This document shows positions 30,946 to 42,827 of a stretch of DNA of 64,000 nt, piece after piece; position 1 is the stretch's first letter, and the number at the start of each line of letters is the position of its first letter. The stretch comes from Oikopleura dioica (lineage: Eukaryota; Chordata; Appendicularia; Copelata; Oikopleuridae): the NCBI GenBank assembly GCA_907165135.1, contig OU015569.1, positions 4,340,001-4,404,000 of the forward strand, in the 5' to 3' direction. The translations under genes were made by a program, and so were the position numbers. Under the pieces are notes generated by a model that was not told where the DNA came from, made no database searches, and saw nothing but the letters and a program-made list of their open reading frames with translations.

Positions 30946-32554
30946 ATGAGTGACTCTGACTCTGAATACCCAGTTCCATGCAAGGATAGGATGCAAAGGA
31001 TAGGGAGTGCACTTACTTACCTAGAAAAAGCAAAGATCAGTGGGCATCCTGACGAAAGAAAGCAAAGGTTAGCTCGAGAGACGCAAGACTTGTCGAGTTC
31101 GAGAGTTGGTGTCGTGCGCGCGATATAAGCATTTCAAATAAAGTCGAGTTCTCGAGTCAGTGTATCGCAGGCCACGGCCTTTTGGCCAAAGAGGATATCG
31201 AGGATGAAGAAGAGCTTGTTAGTCGAGGTCTTTAATGAGCACGAGTGTTTAAAATCTTCAGTTAGTGTAAAATATGTTGCCGACCTCAGTTCACAGAATT
31301 GGAAAAAACTCAGTCCTATGTAAGTCGGATCTTCTTGCGGACGCGTTCAAACGCTTTCTCGACGTAGAAAAGCATAACTGGGTGTCCCTTACTCTCTCGA
31401 TTATGGCGGAACAATGCGCTGCAAACTCCGACTTCAAGGGTTATTTAAATTGGTTGCCGAAGAAGTCAGAAACTCTTCCTCATTACTGGGGCAAAAGAAA
31501 TGAGAATGCATTGGACTTGCTCGGCCTAAAGGAGCAAATTGACGATGATAACGAACGGCTTGAAAATGACTGGTTATTGGCTAAAAAAGGTTGGTTTTCG
31601 TGGAGTCGCAAAGTTCTACTCTTAGAATTTCAGTTGTGGAAAAGCTTCCAGAACGATTTGGAAACAAGAGCATTGACGTACTAAAAGAAGAATTCAAACA
31701 GTACTCTCTAGTTGTGATGAGCTATTCTTTTGAAGAAGTAAAAGAACAAGAGGAAGATTTGTTTTGCGAGAAAGAAGAGACAGAAGAACACAAATTCCGA
31801 ATGATGATGCCTGTTGGCGATCTGCTCAACCATACAGCAGATAATAATGCGAGAATCGAGATAGAGTTAGTCGAACCTTTTTCTTCAAATTCGTGAGCTT
31901 TTTAGTGACGACACTGGTGACCACACAATAAATGCAACGAAAAAAATTAAATCAGGAGAAGAGATTTTCAACACTTTTGGAAATATGTCGAACAGTAGGC
32001 TGCTTCACATGTATGGCTTTGCCGAAGAGGCAAATGACGCGGATGATGCTTACTTATCGCCAGAATCGATCGAAAGCGGCATTTACGAGTACGAATCAAA
32101 AATTCCAGCAATAAAAGCAAAGATCAAGCTATTACAGAACCACGGGTTTATGGATGAAGGTAAAAGCATGTCTTTACTCTTTCTTCATTATTTTTTATTC
32201 AGTTCGTGTATCAAAAGACGAAGAGTTGGTAGAATCATTTCGAGTGCTTTTGGCGATTATCGTTATGGAAAAGCCAGCATTCAACAAGATGGTAAAAGAG
32301 TCAAAAAGAAGGCTGTGAATGGAGAAGTTACGGAGCTTGAAATCGAGCTAGGATCCAATAAGCTAGAGGATTTGGATGACTTTGAAAAGCAGATATTCAA
32401 AACAATAAATCAGCATCAACGAACGAAGCTTCAGAACTCGGAATTAATGAAACGAGATTCGAACTCACTCTCTGATCTGGAAACATTCATTAAGATTGCG
32501 CTCAAAAGCTCCATTTCTGTACTTGATCACTTGGATAAGATTATTGAGAGTTGA
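30946..32554 (+). CDS. SETD6: SETD6-like lysine methyltransferase (SET plus Rubisco-LSMT substrate-binding fold)
   Basis: From the ATG at 30946, which is preceded by CTTTAGA, the exons include QCIAGHGLLAKEDIEDEEEL (start of the SET fold), SLTLSIMAEQCAANSDFKGY then LNWLP, VVMSYSFEEVKEQEED, MPVGDLLNHTADNNARIEIE and SGEEIFNTFGNMSNSRLLHM with YGFAEE. The NH motif (LLNHTADNN) and the GxEIFNTFG/YGF motifs place it with SETD6, which monomethylates RelA and other proteins. The C-terminal helical region continues to a stop at 32554. Near 32303, in a run of five A residues, the frame must shift by one base (KMVKESK to KKAVNGE) to keep the alignment going, so there is either an indel or an unrecognised splice. 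The join before 31274 is also unresolved. Confidence 0.8.
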
Positions 32555-32583
32555 TTCGTGCTAACGATGGGTTTCCTTTCAGA
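32555..32583 (+). promoter_or_regulatory. Intercistronic spacer with trans-splice acceptor
   Basis: Only 29 nt separate the SETD6 stop from the next ATG, and the spacer ends GGTTTCCTTTCAGA. A pyrimidine tract plus AG directly before a start codon indicates spliced-leader addition to a downstream cistron. Confidence 0.65.
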
Positions 32584-33601
32584 ATGTCATTCTTGAGAGT
32601 TGGGCGTGGGTTTCACTCGACATTGAGGCGACGAAATGATATCTTTGAGCGGTACCAAATTGCAGACGGAAGTGTGCTACTGCTGCAGGCGAATAATGAA
32701 TTAGTGAGAGAGGACTTCTATTCAAAGCTGAGACGCATCAAAGCCGTGTGTACTTTCTTGCCATTTTTTATCACATGGATGGAGCGGCCTGACTACGAGT
32801 GGAGCTCCATCTACTACGAGCTACTAGACCAGTACCTAGGACGAGGGCGATTTGTTTTTTTTTAAACCCTGGCTGAGAGGCGCCAATTTGAGATCCCTTC
32901 CAAAGAGCACTCTTACAAATCAGACAACATCGAGCAAGTATGGCAGGCGTTGGCAGACAGTGGCATAAACTTTGCAACTTACGCCGTCGTGTTTGGTATT
33001 GGCTACTCGAGTTTTAAACGAATAATAGCTGTCAATAATCGCAAATTTGTGAGCAATATTCTTTACAATAATGGACGAAAAACGCTTTTATTCCGAAGTA
33101 TCACTGTCGATGGCAAAAGAGGGGAGTGGGTCGAGCTTCCTGTTAAGAATTGCATGTTTCATTGTGGCGAGGTGAGTTGCGCACGGAAAAATAGTTTTAC
33201 CATCTGAACCAGAATAAGAATTTAAAATTACGATTGATTAGTTTAATGCGATCTCGAAAAGATTGCTGCCTCCCGAGAAAATCGCGCTATGTGAAGACAT
33301 TAACGGGACAAAACACGACTCACAGTACGGATACAGTCACGTGTCTTTCAGATCAACAGATAATGAAAGTGAAGGAAATAAATCCCCTTGGAACTCGGTA
33401 AGATTCCCAATTTGTTGCCTTTTTGGGCGAATAGTATTTTAGTTAGACCCTACGAAAAAGTATAAAGACGGTGATCTTATATATTTCGTGCGGAATGGCG
33501 CGCTCGCTAATGAAGAATTGTTTAATGAATGTTTCGCTTCTTTTGAATTTTCTGGACAGCCGAGTATTATTTGTCTGCCCGAAACACAATTCCAAGAATA
33601 G
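32584..33601 (+). CDS. TMEM223: TMEM223-like mitochondrial inner-membrane protein (diverged)
   Basis: The N terminus is presequence-like (MSFLRVGRGFHSTLRRRND). It is followed by IADGSVLLLQANNELVREDF, then NIEQVWQALADSGINFATYA and a hydrophobic VVFGIGYSS segment. The end holds LPVKNCMFHCGE and GDLIYFVRNGALANEELFNE. TMEM223 has corresponding VPLKQVSCMAHRGE and RRFYFLLDKTGHFPNTKLFD segments, so homology is likely though distant. The human protein assists COX1 translation in mitochondria. A 33-nt GC-AG intron (32847-32879) removes an in-frame TAA next to a T-run; otherwise the frame would be broken. It is probably the second cistron after SETD6. Confidence 0.5.
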
Positions 33602-33877
33602 AACATGTGACAAACAACTCTCAAGTGTACACCCTGTTGAACTCGCTCTAGAGAGAAAAAGATAAAAAGAGAGAGAAATTGAAAGAGCAGCGGCTTGACA
33701 CTCTTACCACGGTTAAATATTACTTCTTGCTAAAGATGATCTGCTCTCGATATTGACCCTGTTTATTTGCTAATTATGAAATAGGGATCTGATTTTAGAG
33801 AAAGAGAATAATTAAGCTCTATTTATTTGACGCGCCGGTAGAAGTCACACATTCCGCGTGACTTTCAAAGCGCAAAC

Positions 33878-34389
33878 CTGGGCTCGGCAACCTGAGTACA
33901 GGGTCAGGGTCAGGGTCAGGGTTAAAAATTTTTTCTTGATATTTACTCAGGAACTCAGGTCAGGGTTTCTCACTCAGTCAGGTACTCAGGGTACTCAGTC
34001 AGGCCTGCTCAGACTCAGGAACTCAGGTCAGGGTCAGGTGCCTGACTCAGGCCAAAACTCAGGGTTTTTCCACACATCAAAATTTTAACAATTTTATTTT
34101 TCGCAGATAACATATAACTTTTAATCACAAAATCGCCCATAATACGGAAAATCAAGTGACAGTTGTATTTTGACCCCCTTGACGTTGCAAATTGACCCTT
34201 TTTTGTGTTTTTTTTCGCTTACTCAGGCCCTGTGTGAGCAACTCAGGCCTGTCTTTTAACTCAGGTCAGGGTCAGGCTCAGGGTTTTTCTCGGGCCTCGA
34301 TTTTACTCAGGCACACAGGTCAGGCCCTGTGTACTCAGTACTCAGAGGCCTGACTCAGGGTTTTACTCAGGTCAGATTGCCGAGCCCAG
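33878..34389. mobile_element. 512-bp foldback element, CTGGGCTCGGCAACC family, with internal CAGGGT repeats
   Basis: The termini are CTGGGCTCGGCAACCTGAGT and, in inverse, ACTCAGGTCAGATTGCCGAG followed by CCCAG. The exact 8-bp duplication GCGCAAAC flanks both sides (33870-33877 and 34390-34397). Inside, both halves are packed with degenerate ACTCAGG / CAGGGTCAGGGT repeats around a non-repetitive AT-rich core of about 150 bp (34085-34235). There is no coding capacity. Ends and duplication length are shared with the elements in MED28 introns. Confidence 0.9.
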
Positions 34390-34397
34390 GCGCAAAC

Positions 34398-35259
34398 TGT
34401 TCAGAGGCCCCAGTAGAAATCTGTAGAGTGGAGATTTACTATTTTTCTTAAAAAAAACGACCTGTTCAGAGGAAAGACTTTGAGCAGCGCTGAGTAAATA
34501 ATTGGGCGAAATTTCGAGGTCATTCTGTCTCGTAGATCTCTTCTTGGACAAGTTCCAATATTGCCACACATCATAGATTTTTGTTTTTATGGGTCTTCAT
34601 AAGGCCAAGTAGAGAAGCGCGCTTATTAATCTTGGTCAACTTCTGGCGCAGATTTTACTTCTTCCTTAGGTAATTAGTTTTCATATTTTTTATAAATTAT
34701 TTCGAGAAACAAATAGCCAAAATTATATACTAATAATATATAAGAAAGTACCGTTGTTTTTATACTTCTAAAAATAATTAAAATGGGGACCGATTTGAAT
34801 TTTGAGAGAAGCTCTCTTTTTGGATAGGCGTGATTATTTTTACTAGCATTTGAATTGGAATACGCGCTGTAAGCACAAACATGAAGAGCTTAGAATGTAA
34901 TTGACGTCGATCCTGAATGCATTAATTACTAATCAATAATTAGTTTATCTTTTCTAGTTGCGTTCGTCATTTTCCCAGTGTTTATTATATATTCTCAGGA
35001 CTGCCTTATCGAATATCGCGGCTCTTTCACAGCAGCTCCTTTTCACTCACGCCCCTTGCCATTCCTTTTTCTCACAAGTCCACGTTCTCATTCTTCCGAA
35101 TCGCATAGAAAGCGCCCCTCATCCTCTTTTCTATCTAGAGATCGAAAGAACGGGAGTTCGTGTCTAATGGGAGTCTTCAGTCCTCCCACTGTTGAATCGG
35201 TGCGGGCTCGTCGATGGACGGTCTTCATGAACGGTTACTAGATTCTACTAATTTAGTTA
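34398..35259. other. Non-coding interval between two foldback elements
   Basis: AT-rich sequence with no supported gene. Overlapping short frames at 34958-35241 lack motifs. Together with 33602-33877 it forms an element-rich gap between TMEM223 and the transporter gene. Confidence 0.5.
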
Positions 35260-35835
35260 GATGAATTACCATAAGAATTTTTCGGGCAAAAAAATTTTTT
35301 TTGAGATATTGGTATATTCTGAAAGCCCGTAAAAAGTTATACAGAATCACCAAATTCTAGGGTCAGATGACGTCATTATGACGTCATCGGGCTGATTTGA
35401 AAATTTTGTCTTTGGAACGCTTTTTCGAGCCGAAAACGTTTTTTAATTTTATTTTTCTCGACGGATTCGGATTTTCCATGAAAAACTACGTAGGGACCCG
35501 GGATCAAACCATTGAATATCAACCATTACCGACCGGTTCAATTTTTGAAACCGGTCGGTTCGAAAAATAAACCTCGGGTCCCTACGTAGTTTTTGATGGC
35601 GAACAACATGCCATCAATAGAAAAATCTATTTCCAGCAAAAACAGCCTCAAAAAGCGTTCCAAAGTTTCATGAATTTGGAGCCTTTTCGGACATTTACTC
35701 ATCATAAATGACGTCATAATGACGTCATTGAGCCCTAGAAATTTGGGAATCGACTAATTTTGACTTGGACTTTCAGAATATACCAATATCTCAAAAAAAA
35801 TTTTTTTGCCCGAAAAATTCTTATGGTAATTCATC
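35260..35835. mobile_element. 576-bp MITE flanked by TA, Tc1/mariner-like
   Basis: Both ends carry the same inverted repeat, starting GATGAATTACCATAAGAATT and continuing TTTCGGGCAAAAAAATTTTT then TGAGATATTGGTATATTCTG for about 75 bp with few mismatches. The inverted similarity extends inward: TGACGTCATTATGACGTCA against its partner near 35709, and CTACGTAGGGACCCGGG against CCTCGGGTCCCTACGTAG at the centre. The flanking dinucleotide is TA on each side (35258-35259, 35836-35837), the target of Tc1/mariner elements. No transposase is encoded. Confidence 0.85.
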
Positions 35836-35909
35836 TAAATGCCGTATAGTCAAACTCAACCTAAACTCTTAAATTGTAACCGAAATAAAGCGTTTCAATT
35901 GTGGAGAAT

Positions 35910-38033
35910 ATGCTTTTTGCAGCTCCCCTGTTTGGCTGGGCGTCACTTCAAAACATGTTGCTGAGTTTCGGATGCGCCGTAAGTACGCTTTATAGTAATA
36001 TCTGTATTTTATTCCAGTTTGATTTACAAGTACTAAAAGCTTTGTCACTTACGAGTGTGGCCAGTTATTAACACCTCTTTTTCACACGTTTAAAAAACGT
36101 TCAAAGTGCCAATCAAGAAATAGCGTGACAGGCCAACTTATCATTCTTTATATTTAGTCCCAACTCTGCATCGAGGATTGTCAATACTTTGATGCAGACA
36201 AATGGAAATCCGACTACTTGGCAAAGCAAGATGATGAAGGTCTCGAATACTTTCGTTCGCTGAAGGGCAATGAACAGGACAAACTCTGGAACGAGAATTT
36301 GTGCTCTACAAAATACTTCAGCAACTATTCTGTTGATGAGTGGTCCTCGCGAGTCGAAGAAAAGGAATGGGTCATGGGCTGTGCAGCGCAGGCATCTAAC
36401 ATGAACACGTAAGTTTTGTCCTTCGAGTTTCTTTTACTTTTTGATTGAAGTTACTACACAATCGGTACTTCATTCCTTTCTGGTTCAACAATGGTTTACG
36501 GTCTCATCATGGACAAATATGGAACACGTCTTTTGCGACTGTGTGGAATGGCCGGGTTTGCCATTTCTTGCATCTTGTTCGTCCTGGTTGAAAGTGATCC
36601 TCGAGGTGAGGCGTGTCTTTTTATTTATCCCTCCAGCAATTACTCTAGCTATGGCCTGGCTTATCACTCCTGCTGTGCTTTTGAATGGCATGGGTGGTAT
36701 TTTATACATCTTCACTGGTTTCCAACTTGCCAACTTTTTCCCTAATGGAAGGTCGACCGTCTGCGCTCTTCTTATCGGATCCTATAATGCTTCAGCTATT
36801 GTTTATCCTCTTCTCTTTTTGGCATTCGACAAGGGCATTCTTTCCTTTAGCGGTTGTATGCTTATGCACTTCGCTCTTGCTCTCGCATCGTTCATTGAGG
36901 GTTGGGTTGATACCCCCGTCGAGCCTATTCCTGAGCCAGGCTCAGAGAACAAAAACGACGACGACAAAGATGAAGACAAGAAAGAAACAGCTGCTGATGG
37001 TATATAATTATTTTGATGTACCACTAATTTCCGCTTCAGACATTCCACCCTTCAAAGACGTCTTGTTTTCCATCCCATGTGCTTTGTCCCTCATTACTAT
37101 GTGCATCACCGTGTTGCGGCTCTCTGTAAGTAAATCACGGTTCTGTAATCGCGAAATTATGACCATATTTTAGTACTACATTGGTAGTATGACAATCTGG
37201 TTTGAGAACGCGGCGAAGATGTCGGACATAACAGATGAGCAAGAAATCAAAAAGATAGTTGACGACAACTCTTCGCTCTTTGGCTACCTCCAACCACTCT
37301 GTATTCTCTGGTCTATTCCAATCGGCTACGTTTTGGACCGCAAGTTCGCGCAGTCGAAAGAAAACCCAACACCTATCGCAGACTCACCCAGCAACCGTGA
37401 CGACGGCATTCCCCTTATCTCCGCGAAGAGCGACAGTGACAAAGCCACAGAATCAAATAACAGTAGCGGCGTTACCTACAAGAGAGTCCAGCAGTTGCGC
37501 AACACTCGCGATGCCTATTTTATCACTGTCGGATGCTTACTCGTTTTCGGTTACTTAATCCTTCTCCAGGATAACATTGATATCCAAGTGATTACATTTG
37601 TCCTCCACACTGTCATAAGAACACTTATTCATTCGTCAGCCGCTGGTCTCTACGTCCAGGAACAGTTCCGAATTCTTATTGTTGAATTTATGCTGATCGC
37701 AAATTTGAACGTCAGTTTATGAACTGAAAAACAGGTTTTCCACATGGCCCACATCGGGAAGTTAACTGGCCTTGGCTCCATTGCCGGAGGAACTTTCTCG
37801 TTTATCATGATTCCCTTCGAATCTCTTGTTTTCAACGTACTTAATGGAAACCCATACTATGTAAGCTGACAAACTACATTCTAACTCTATCAAATGTTTA
37901 GCTTAACTTGGCCCTGCTCCTCGCATCAATCGCTGGCGGTTTCTTGCCTATCTATCTTCATATTTTTGCCAACAAGACCGAAAGAGATCTCAAGAAAATC
38001 GAAGAAGAAAACCGAAACAATAACGAATCTTAA
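35910..38033 (+). CDS. SLC43: SLC43-type (LAT3/LAT4/EEG1-like) major facilitator transporter
   Basis: Eight or so exons joined by GT-AG introns encode about 560 residues of a 12-helix MFS carrier. It starts with LFAAPLFGWASLQNMLLSFG, which corresponds to the first helix and GW motif of SLC43 proteins. A long extracellular loop follows (LCIEDCQYFDADKW). Next come YTIGTSFLSGSTMVYGLIMD with KYGTR, the MFS loop motif, and LLNGMGGILYIFTGFQLANF with FPNGRST, the SLC43 equivalent of LQIGNLFGQHRST. A charged central loop (NDDDKDEDKKE) separates the halves. SLC43 members carry large neutral amino acids or purine bases by facilitated diffusion; which substrate applies here cannot be read from sequence. 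The cytosolic C terminus is KKIEEENRNNNES, ending at 38033. Confidence 0.85.
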
Positions 38034-39593
38034 TCTTTCTTCGTAACTAGCTTCTTATCTTGCTTTTTTTTGCGGCTCGGTTTGCCACTTGGATGTTTTT
38101 CGATGATTCAACTTTTACCCGCTCATAATCATGTCTACCCAAGAGTTTGAGTTTTGTTTTCAACAGTAGACTGTTTATCTATTTAAATAGCAGCAATTCG
38201 TCTGCTGAGTTTAATGTAGGTTATGTTCGTTTAGTTGTTTTGTTTGCTTTACATATTATCTAATCATAATTCTGAAACGCCAGAACTGGCAGCTTATCTG
38301 AACAGACCTCCCCGTTTCTCTCAGCCACAAGTATTTAAACTGTACAACCCAAATCCTTCATGATCTCTTTTCAAGTTCCATGATTTTTCCAAGTTCCGGT
38401 GCGTCCTAAGTTCACTTGGTGTTTAAAGTTTCAAAGTTTTATCATCATCCGCGCTTTCTATACGACCGTTGATTATTCTCTGTAGGCTACAAGAATGAAC
38501 GAGGGAATGCTACTCTGAAGGCTACAGTCAACGCTCATAATTAATGAGTCCTAAATTTCAGATTTTAGAAACACAGAGTTGTTAGAGCCTTTTTCGTCAT
38601 ATAAAAATGTTAAATTATAACGTATAATTTACAAGAGTTCGCATAATTCGATCCCAACGGGCGTATAGAAACAAGCGGTGCATTGTTTTAGATAGTTGTA
38701 CCTGAAATAGCCTTCTATCATTAAAATGGCTGTTCAATAATTTAACACATATTTTAAAATCCCGTCTATTGCGCTTTTTATTATCTTCCCTTTTTATGAC
38801 TGCAATGGCTGATGCAAATGTAGTTCTCGGCCAGCTCTGTTTATCGCGCTGACTGCAAATACAGTTTGTACAAAAATGAACAATGTTGTCCACAGTGATA
38901 TTCGTACTCCGTCATTGGAAGTAAATTGAATGTTTGAATCTGATTTCCTGACAAAATTGCAAAGCTTAGACTCTAAGCCTTAGAGCAACATAATACCAAC
39001 AATACACACTTACAGATATAGATTTCAAAAAATGTTTTTTCACCTCACAAGAAGGCTGAAAAATCATGTCGCTCTATTCAGGCTTAGCATAAGCGAAATA
39101 AAGCAGGCTTACTTTTGAACTCTTTTCAAACATGCCAATTACCGAACGTTTAAACACTTCTTTTTTATATAATTGGGAGCTTTTAAAAGATTGCTAAAAA
39201 TGAATGAAATTCAAATATGCGACTGTAAAAATGAGTAGAAATCAGTGAAACTTGTTTTTTTTTGTTGAATTTTAGGTATTTTTTAGTTCTTTACAATTGT
39301 ATTTCATCGTGTTACTAGTGTCCGTCTCTGTACAGTTGACAAAAGACAAATAGTAAGAAAAAGGAAAGAGGAAAAAGCAGAACAAAATAGAGAGTAGAGT
39401 AGGAAGAAGAGGCGAAGGGTTTGAGGTTAGCACAAAGTCTGAAGAATGATTACTATTTAAATAAAGGCATGATACAGCTGCTCTCCAAAGAGCTGTAAAC
39501 AGTTTGAAGTCGGTTAGGGTTTTGTGTTTGTTGGGTCGAGATTGGTTTCTCATATGAGTCGTATGCTGGAACAGTTAAATACAGTCACTTGTA
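38034..39593. other. Long non-coding interval
   Basis: AT-rich sequence of 1.5 kb between convergent genes. Minus-strand frames of about 90 codons (38615-38893, 39272-39553) have no recognised motif. Likely 3' UTRs and spacer. Confidence 0.5.
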
Positions 39594-42500
39594 CTAACAG
39601 CACTTGCAGGTGACTATGTCGCGCTTTCGTCGTGACTTGTTTTTCTTCCTCACGTCAGAAAGCTTGTCGTCGATTAACTCTGGCGTCGGAAGTTCATCCT
39701 TGACGTCTTTATTTTTCGGGGTTTCATTCTCTGCAGCGAGCGCGCCAGGTGTTTCCTCGTTGTCTGACGATGATGGCGACTTTTTGGAGCGGAGTGGCTT
39801 CCCGGGAGCGTCTGAAAAGAGTAATTATATGCTGAATAAAAATCTTAAAACCTGGCGCAGCAGACTCGTCCACGACTACAGCGACGACCTCTTGAACGAC
39901 GGAATCTTCTTCGGGAGCGACTTCTTCTGAAACATCTTTTTGGAGCACTTCTTCAGCAACCTGAACGTCAGCCTCGGATTTCTCCTCAGCCTTAACTTCT
40001 TTGAGATTATTTGCTTCCATTTCAGATTTCGAAATTCGCTCTTCGACTTCCTTCACGATTTCACTAGCCAAGTCGGTTTCCTCCATTTCGAGCTTACTCT
40101 CGGGAAGAATGACAGTGGGTTCGGACTCAGTGTCGGAAGAAGAAGGGACGTGGGTTTCCGTTGGCACGTCGATCGATTCTTTCACCAAGGGAAGATTTTC
40201 GTCAGGTTCCTTTGAATCAGTCGCCGCTTCTGGCTTTTCCGCAGTTACTGTATTTTCGGACCCAGTGGCATCGTCTTCCACTAAATTTATACAGGAATGA
40301 GGAACATATTTTCTCGTTACTTACGATTTGGTTCCTCTGCTGGTTTCGGCACTTCTGGAAGAGTTTCTACTGATGTAACTGTTGTATCAGATTCGACAAC
40401 TAAAATATATAAATAAAGACACTGTTAGATAGTTAAATGCAACCTTTTGCGGTTGGTATTTCCTCATCTGGAACAGAGCTAGAATCTTGCTCCTTCATCG
40501 GGGGTGCTTCCGAAGAAGTGACATCAGACATATCAGGTATTTCAGCTGGCGAGTTAGGCTCGATGGGAGATGGAATATTTGCCAAGGAAGTTGAAGTGGT
40601 CTCCTGAGTATCGTCATTATCGAGAACAGAAGAGGTAGTTTCTACACTAAGCTTCGTTTCGTCAGAAACAGGGGATAGCGATGCCTCTATTTCCTCTTTT
40701 TCTGGTAGAGGCTCCTTTAGTTCTGATTCAGCATCAGATGACATCTTGGTATCTTCCTTGTCTTCAACGACCATTTTCTCCTCTTCAATAGTCTCCGTTG
40801 CCTCGACTCTCTCGACTGGTGCAATTTGGTCTGTCTTGTGCTCAGCAGACTTTTCCGGTTCAAGTGGCGCCGCTTCAGGGGAAGAACTTCTCTTTTCAGA
40901 TGTCTCAAGTGGAGATTCTTCGGGAGAGGTTGCCAAGGCTTCTCCCTCAATCTCAATACTTTCTGGCTCGGCGGGAGACTCGATTGGCGCCTCTTCTTTT
41001 GCCTCCACGATATTTGGAGTTGATTCAACAGGATTTTCGTCTTTATGCCCATTAGAAGATGAAGATGATGACCTTGATTTTCTGGTACTGATTGGCAGTA
41101 CTTCTGAAAGAATGTTAACAGACGTAAGTTTTTGCGCCAGCAGTCATTTTGTAGTTTCTATATTATAAACGGTACTGGTTAAACTGATTCTCAGAAAGTT
41201 TTTCTTAGCATTTTCGCATAAATTCAAGGTTTAGTTTTGTAATTAGTCATATCTTTTCATACATATTATTTGTAAAAGTCAAAATATCACCCTCAGTGTA
41301 TAACTAGTCTGGATTTAATCGTTCCCTAGGGAAGCAATTGAAATTGATGTTTACCTTCAACGGTGGATGAATCGGCGATGTCGGTCTGAATTGAGCTTTT
41401 ACGTGATGGAATCATTCCAGCAGTGACGAGCTGGATGGAACGTTCATGAAGCGTGACCTTGAATTAAACTTTCTACGAGTGCAACATGCAACTACTCTTC
41501 TTTTATCATGCATTACGGAGATTTGGTGGATAAGTGACACTTTAACTCTTTGATATGAGTAAATGTGAGTTGATCAATGAACCCGTATGACGATATAAGA
41601 TAGTTAGTAAATTTTCGTACGTGCATCGAATTACCTTGTCTGCCACATTGAGCATAGATGGATCGCTCTCGTTTTCATTATCGAGAGTATCATTCGGAGT
41701 AATCAAAGAAGCGGCTGTGACTTCTGTCTCCGTTGAAAAGTTTGTTGAAATCACCTCCGCTGGCACAGGTTCTACCTCAGGTACTTTTTCTTGAGATACT
41801 TCTTCTTTGGGTTCCTGTGCCTCTGCATCTGTTACGGATTCATTCACCTCGTTTAAATCTTCTTCCACGAGCATTGCTGCGTTTTCTTCAGTAGATTTTT
41901 CCTGTATCTCAGCGCTAGAAGATTCTTTTCGCTCATAATTTTCTTCCTCTTGACGATCTATCACACTTTTCTCGGGTGCACTTTCTGTCACTTCCGCGAG
42001 AACGTCCGACTCGGTTTCAGATTTCCTCTTTTCTTCACTAATATCGCTCTTCGGCTGTTCTTCTTCATTTTCCGCCGCTGCCTGACTAGCGATACGTGCC
42101 AGTTCTTGGATTTTTGTTCCGATGCTCTCCGAAGTCGTTATTTCACTGAGCTCTTCTTCATCGCTTTCACTTGTCGCACCTTCTTTTTTCTCCGGCTTTT
42201 CCAATGCAGCGACTTCTTGGACGGCCTGGGTATCTTCAAGAACCTCTACCGGCTCTTCACGATGGATAATTGTCTCTTAAAATTTGAATGAACCCTATGA
42301 TATGAGTCTGGAAACTGATGTACCTGGAGATTTATTTTCGTTCACTTTATCTTCCTTCGTATCTGAATCTTTCTTCTCCTCCTTATCAACTTTTTCCAAG
42401 TCATCTGGCTTTTCAAGTTCAGGTGTTGTTGTCATCTTCTCGGCTTCAGTATCGATGTTGTCCTCGTTGACTTCAACTGACTCTGACGCATCTTTCGTCG

Positions 42501-42827
42501 GCACTGATTGAATTGTTAATAAATAAAATCAAATTCTTGTCAATTCAAAGATATCGTTAAAAACTACAAGTAAGAAATAAAACTGATAACTTACCAGGCG
42601 AAAGTCGAGTTGGCTCTTCATCGACTGTATCCAGCACTTTTTCGCTACGAGTTTCGACAAGCACAACGGCGGCTTCCTGCTCGGTTTCATCCTCTTCATT
42701 TGCGAGGGAGAGCAGTTTTGCTAGAGTAGACATTATTTGCCGAATAAGAAATTTAATCAACAACAGAGTATAAAAATATTGGAAACTTACTTGAAGTGCG
42801 CGAGTCGTCCTGGCACTGAGCTGCCAT
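39594..42827 (-). CDS. Large acidic, Ser/Glu/Pro-rich disordered protein, family not recognised
   Basis: About eight exons on the minus strand encode roughly 850 residues. The start MAAQCQDDSRTS at 42827 joins through a GTAAGT intron to KLLSLANEEDETEQEA. Most of the chain is Glu/Ser/Pro/Thr-rich (for example APIESPAEPESIEIEGEA). A more conserved-looking exon at about 41460-41357 reads VTLHERSIQLVTAGMIPSRK and SSIQTDIADSSTVE. Two amphipathic helices stand out, IQELARIASQAAAENE and LASEIVKEVEERISK, spaced like AKAP helices. The C terminus is basic and Cys-containing (KSRRKRDIVTCKCC). The composition recalls neurofilament- or AKAP-type scaffolds, but no family can be named. Exon boundaries are GT-AG where checked. 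Confidence 0.65.

Noticed and set aside
33899-33930. Telomere-like CAGGGT repeats
   Set aside because: They lie inside a foldback element with an exact target duplication, not at a chromosome end, and the unit is degenerate.
35371-35389. Paired CRE palindromes as a promoter element of the SLC43 gene
   Set aside because: They belong to the inverted arms of a MITE; regulatory use is possible but is not shown by the sequence.
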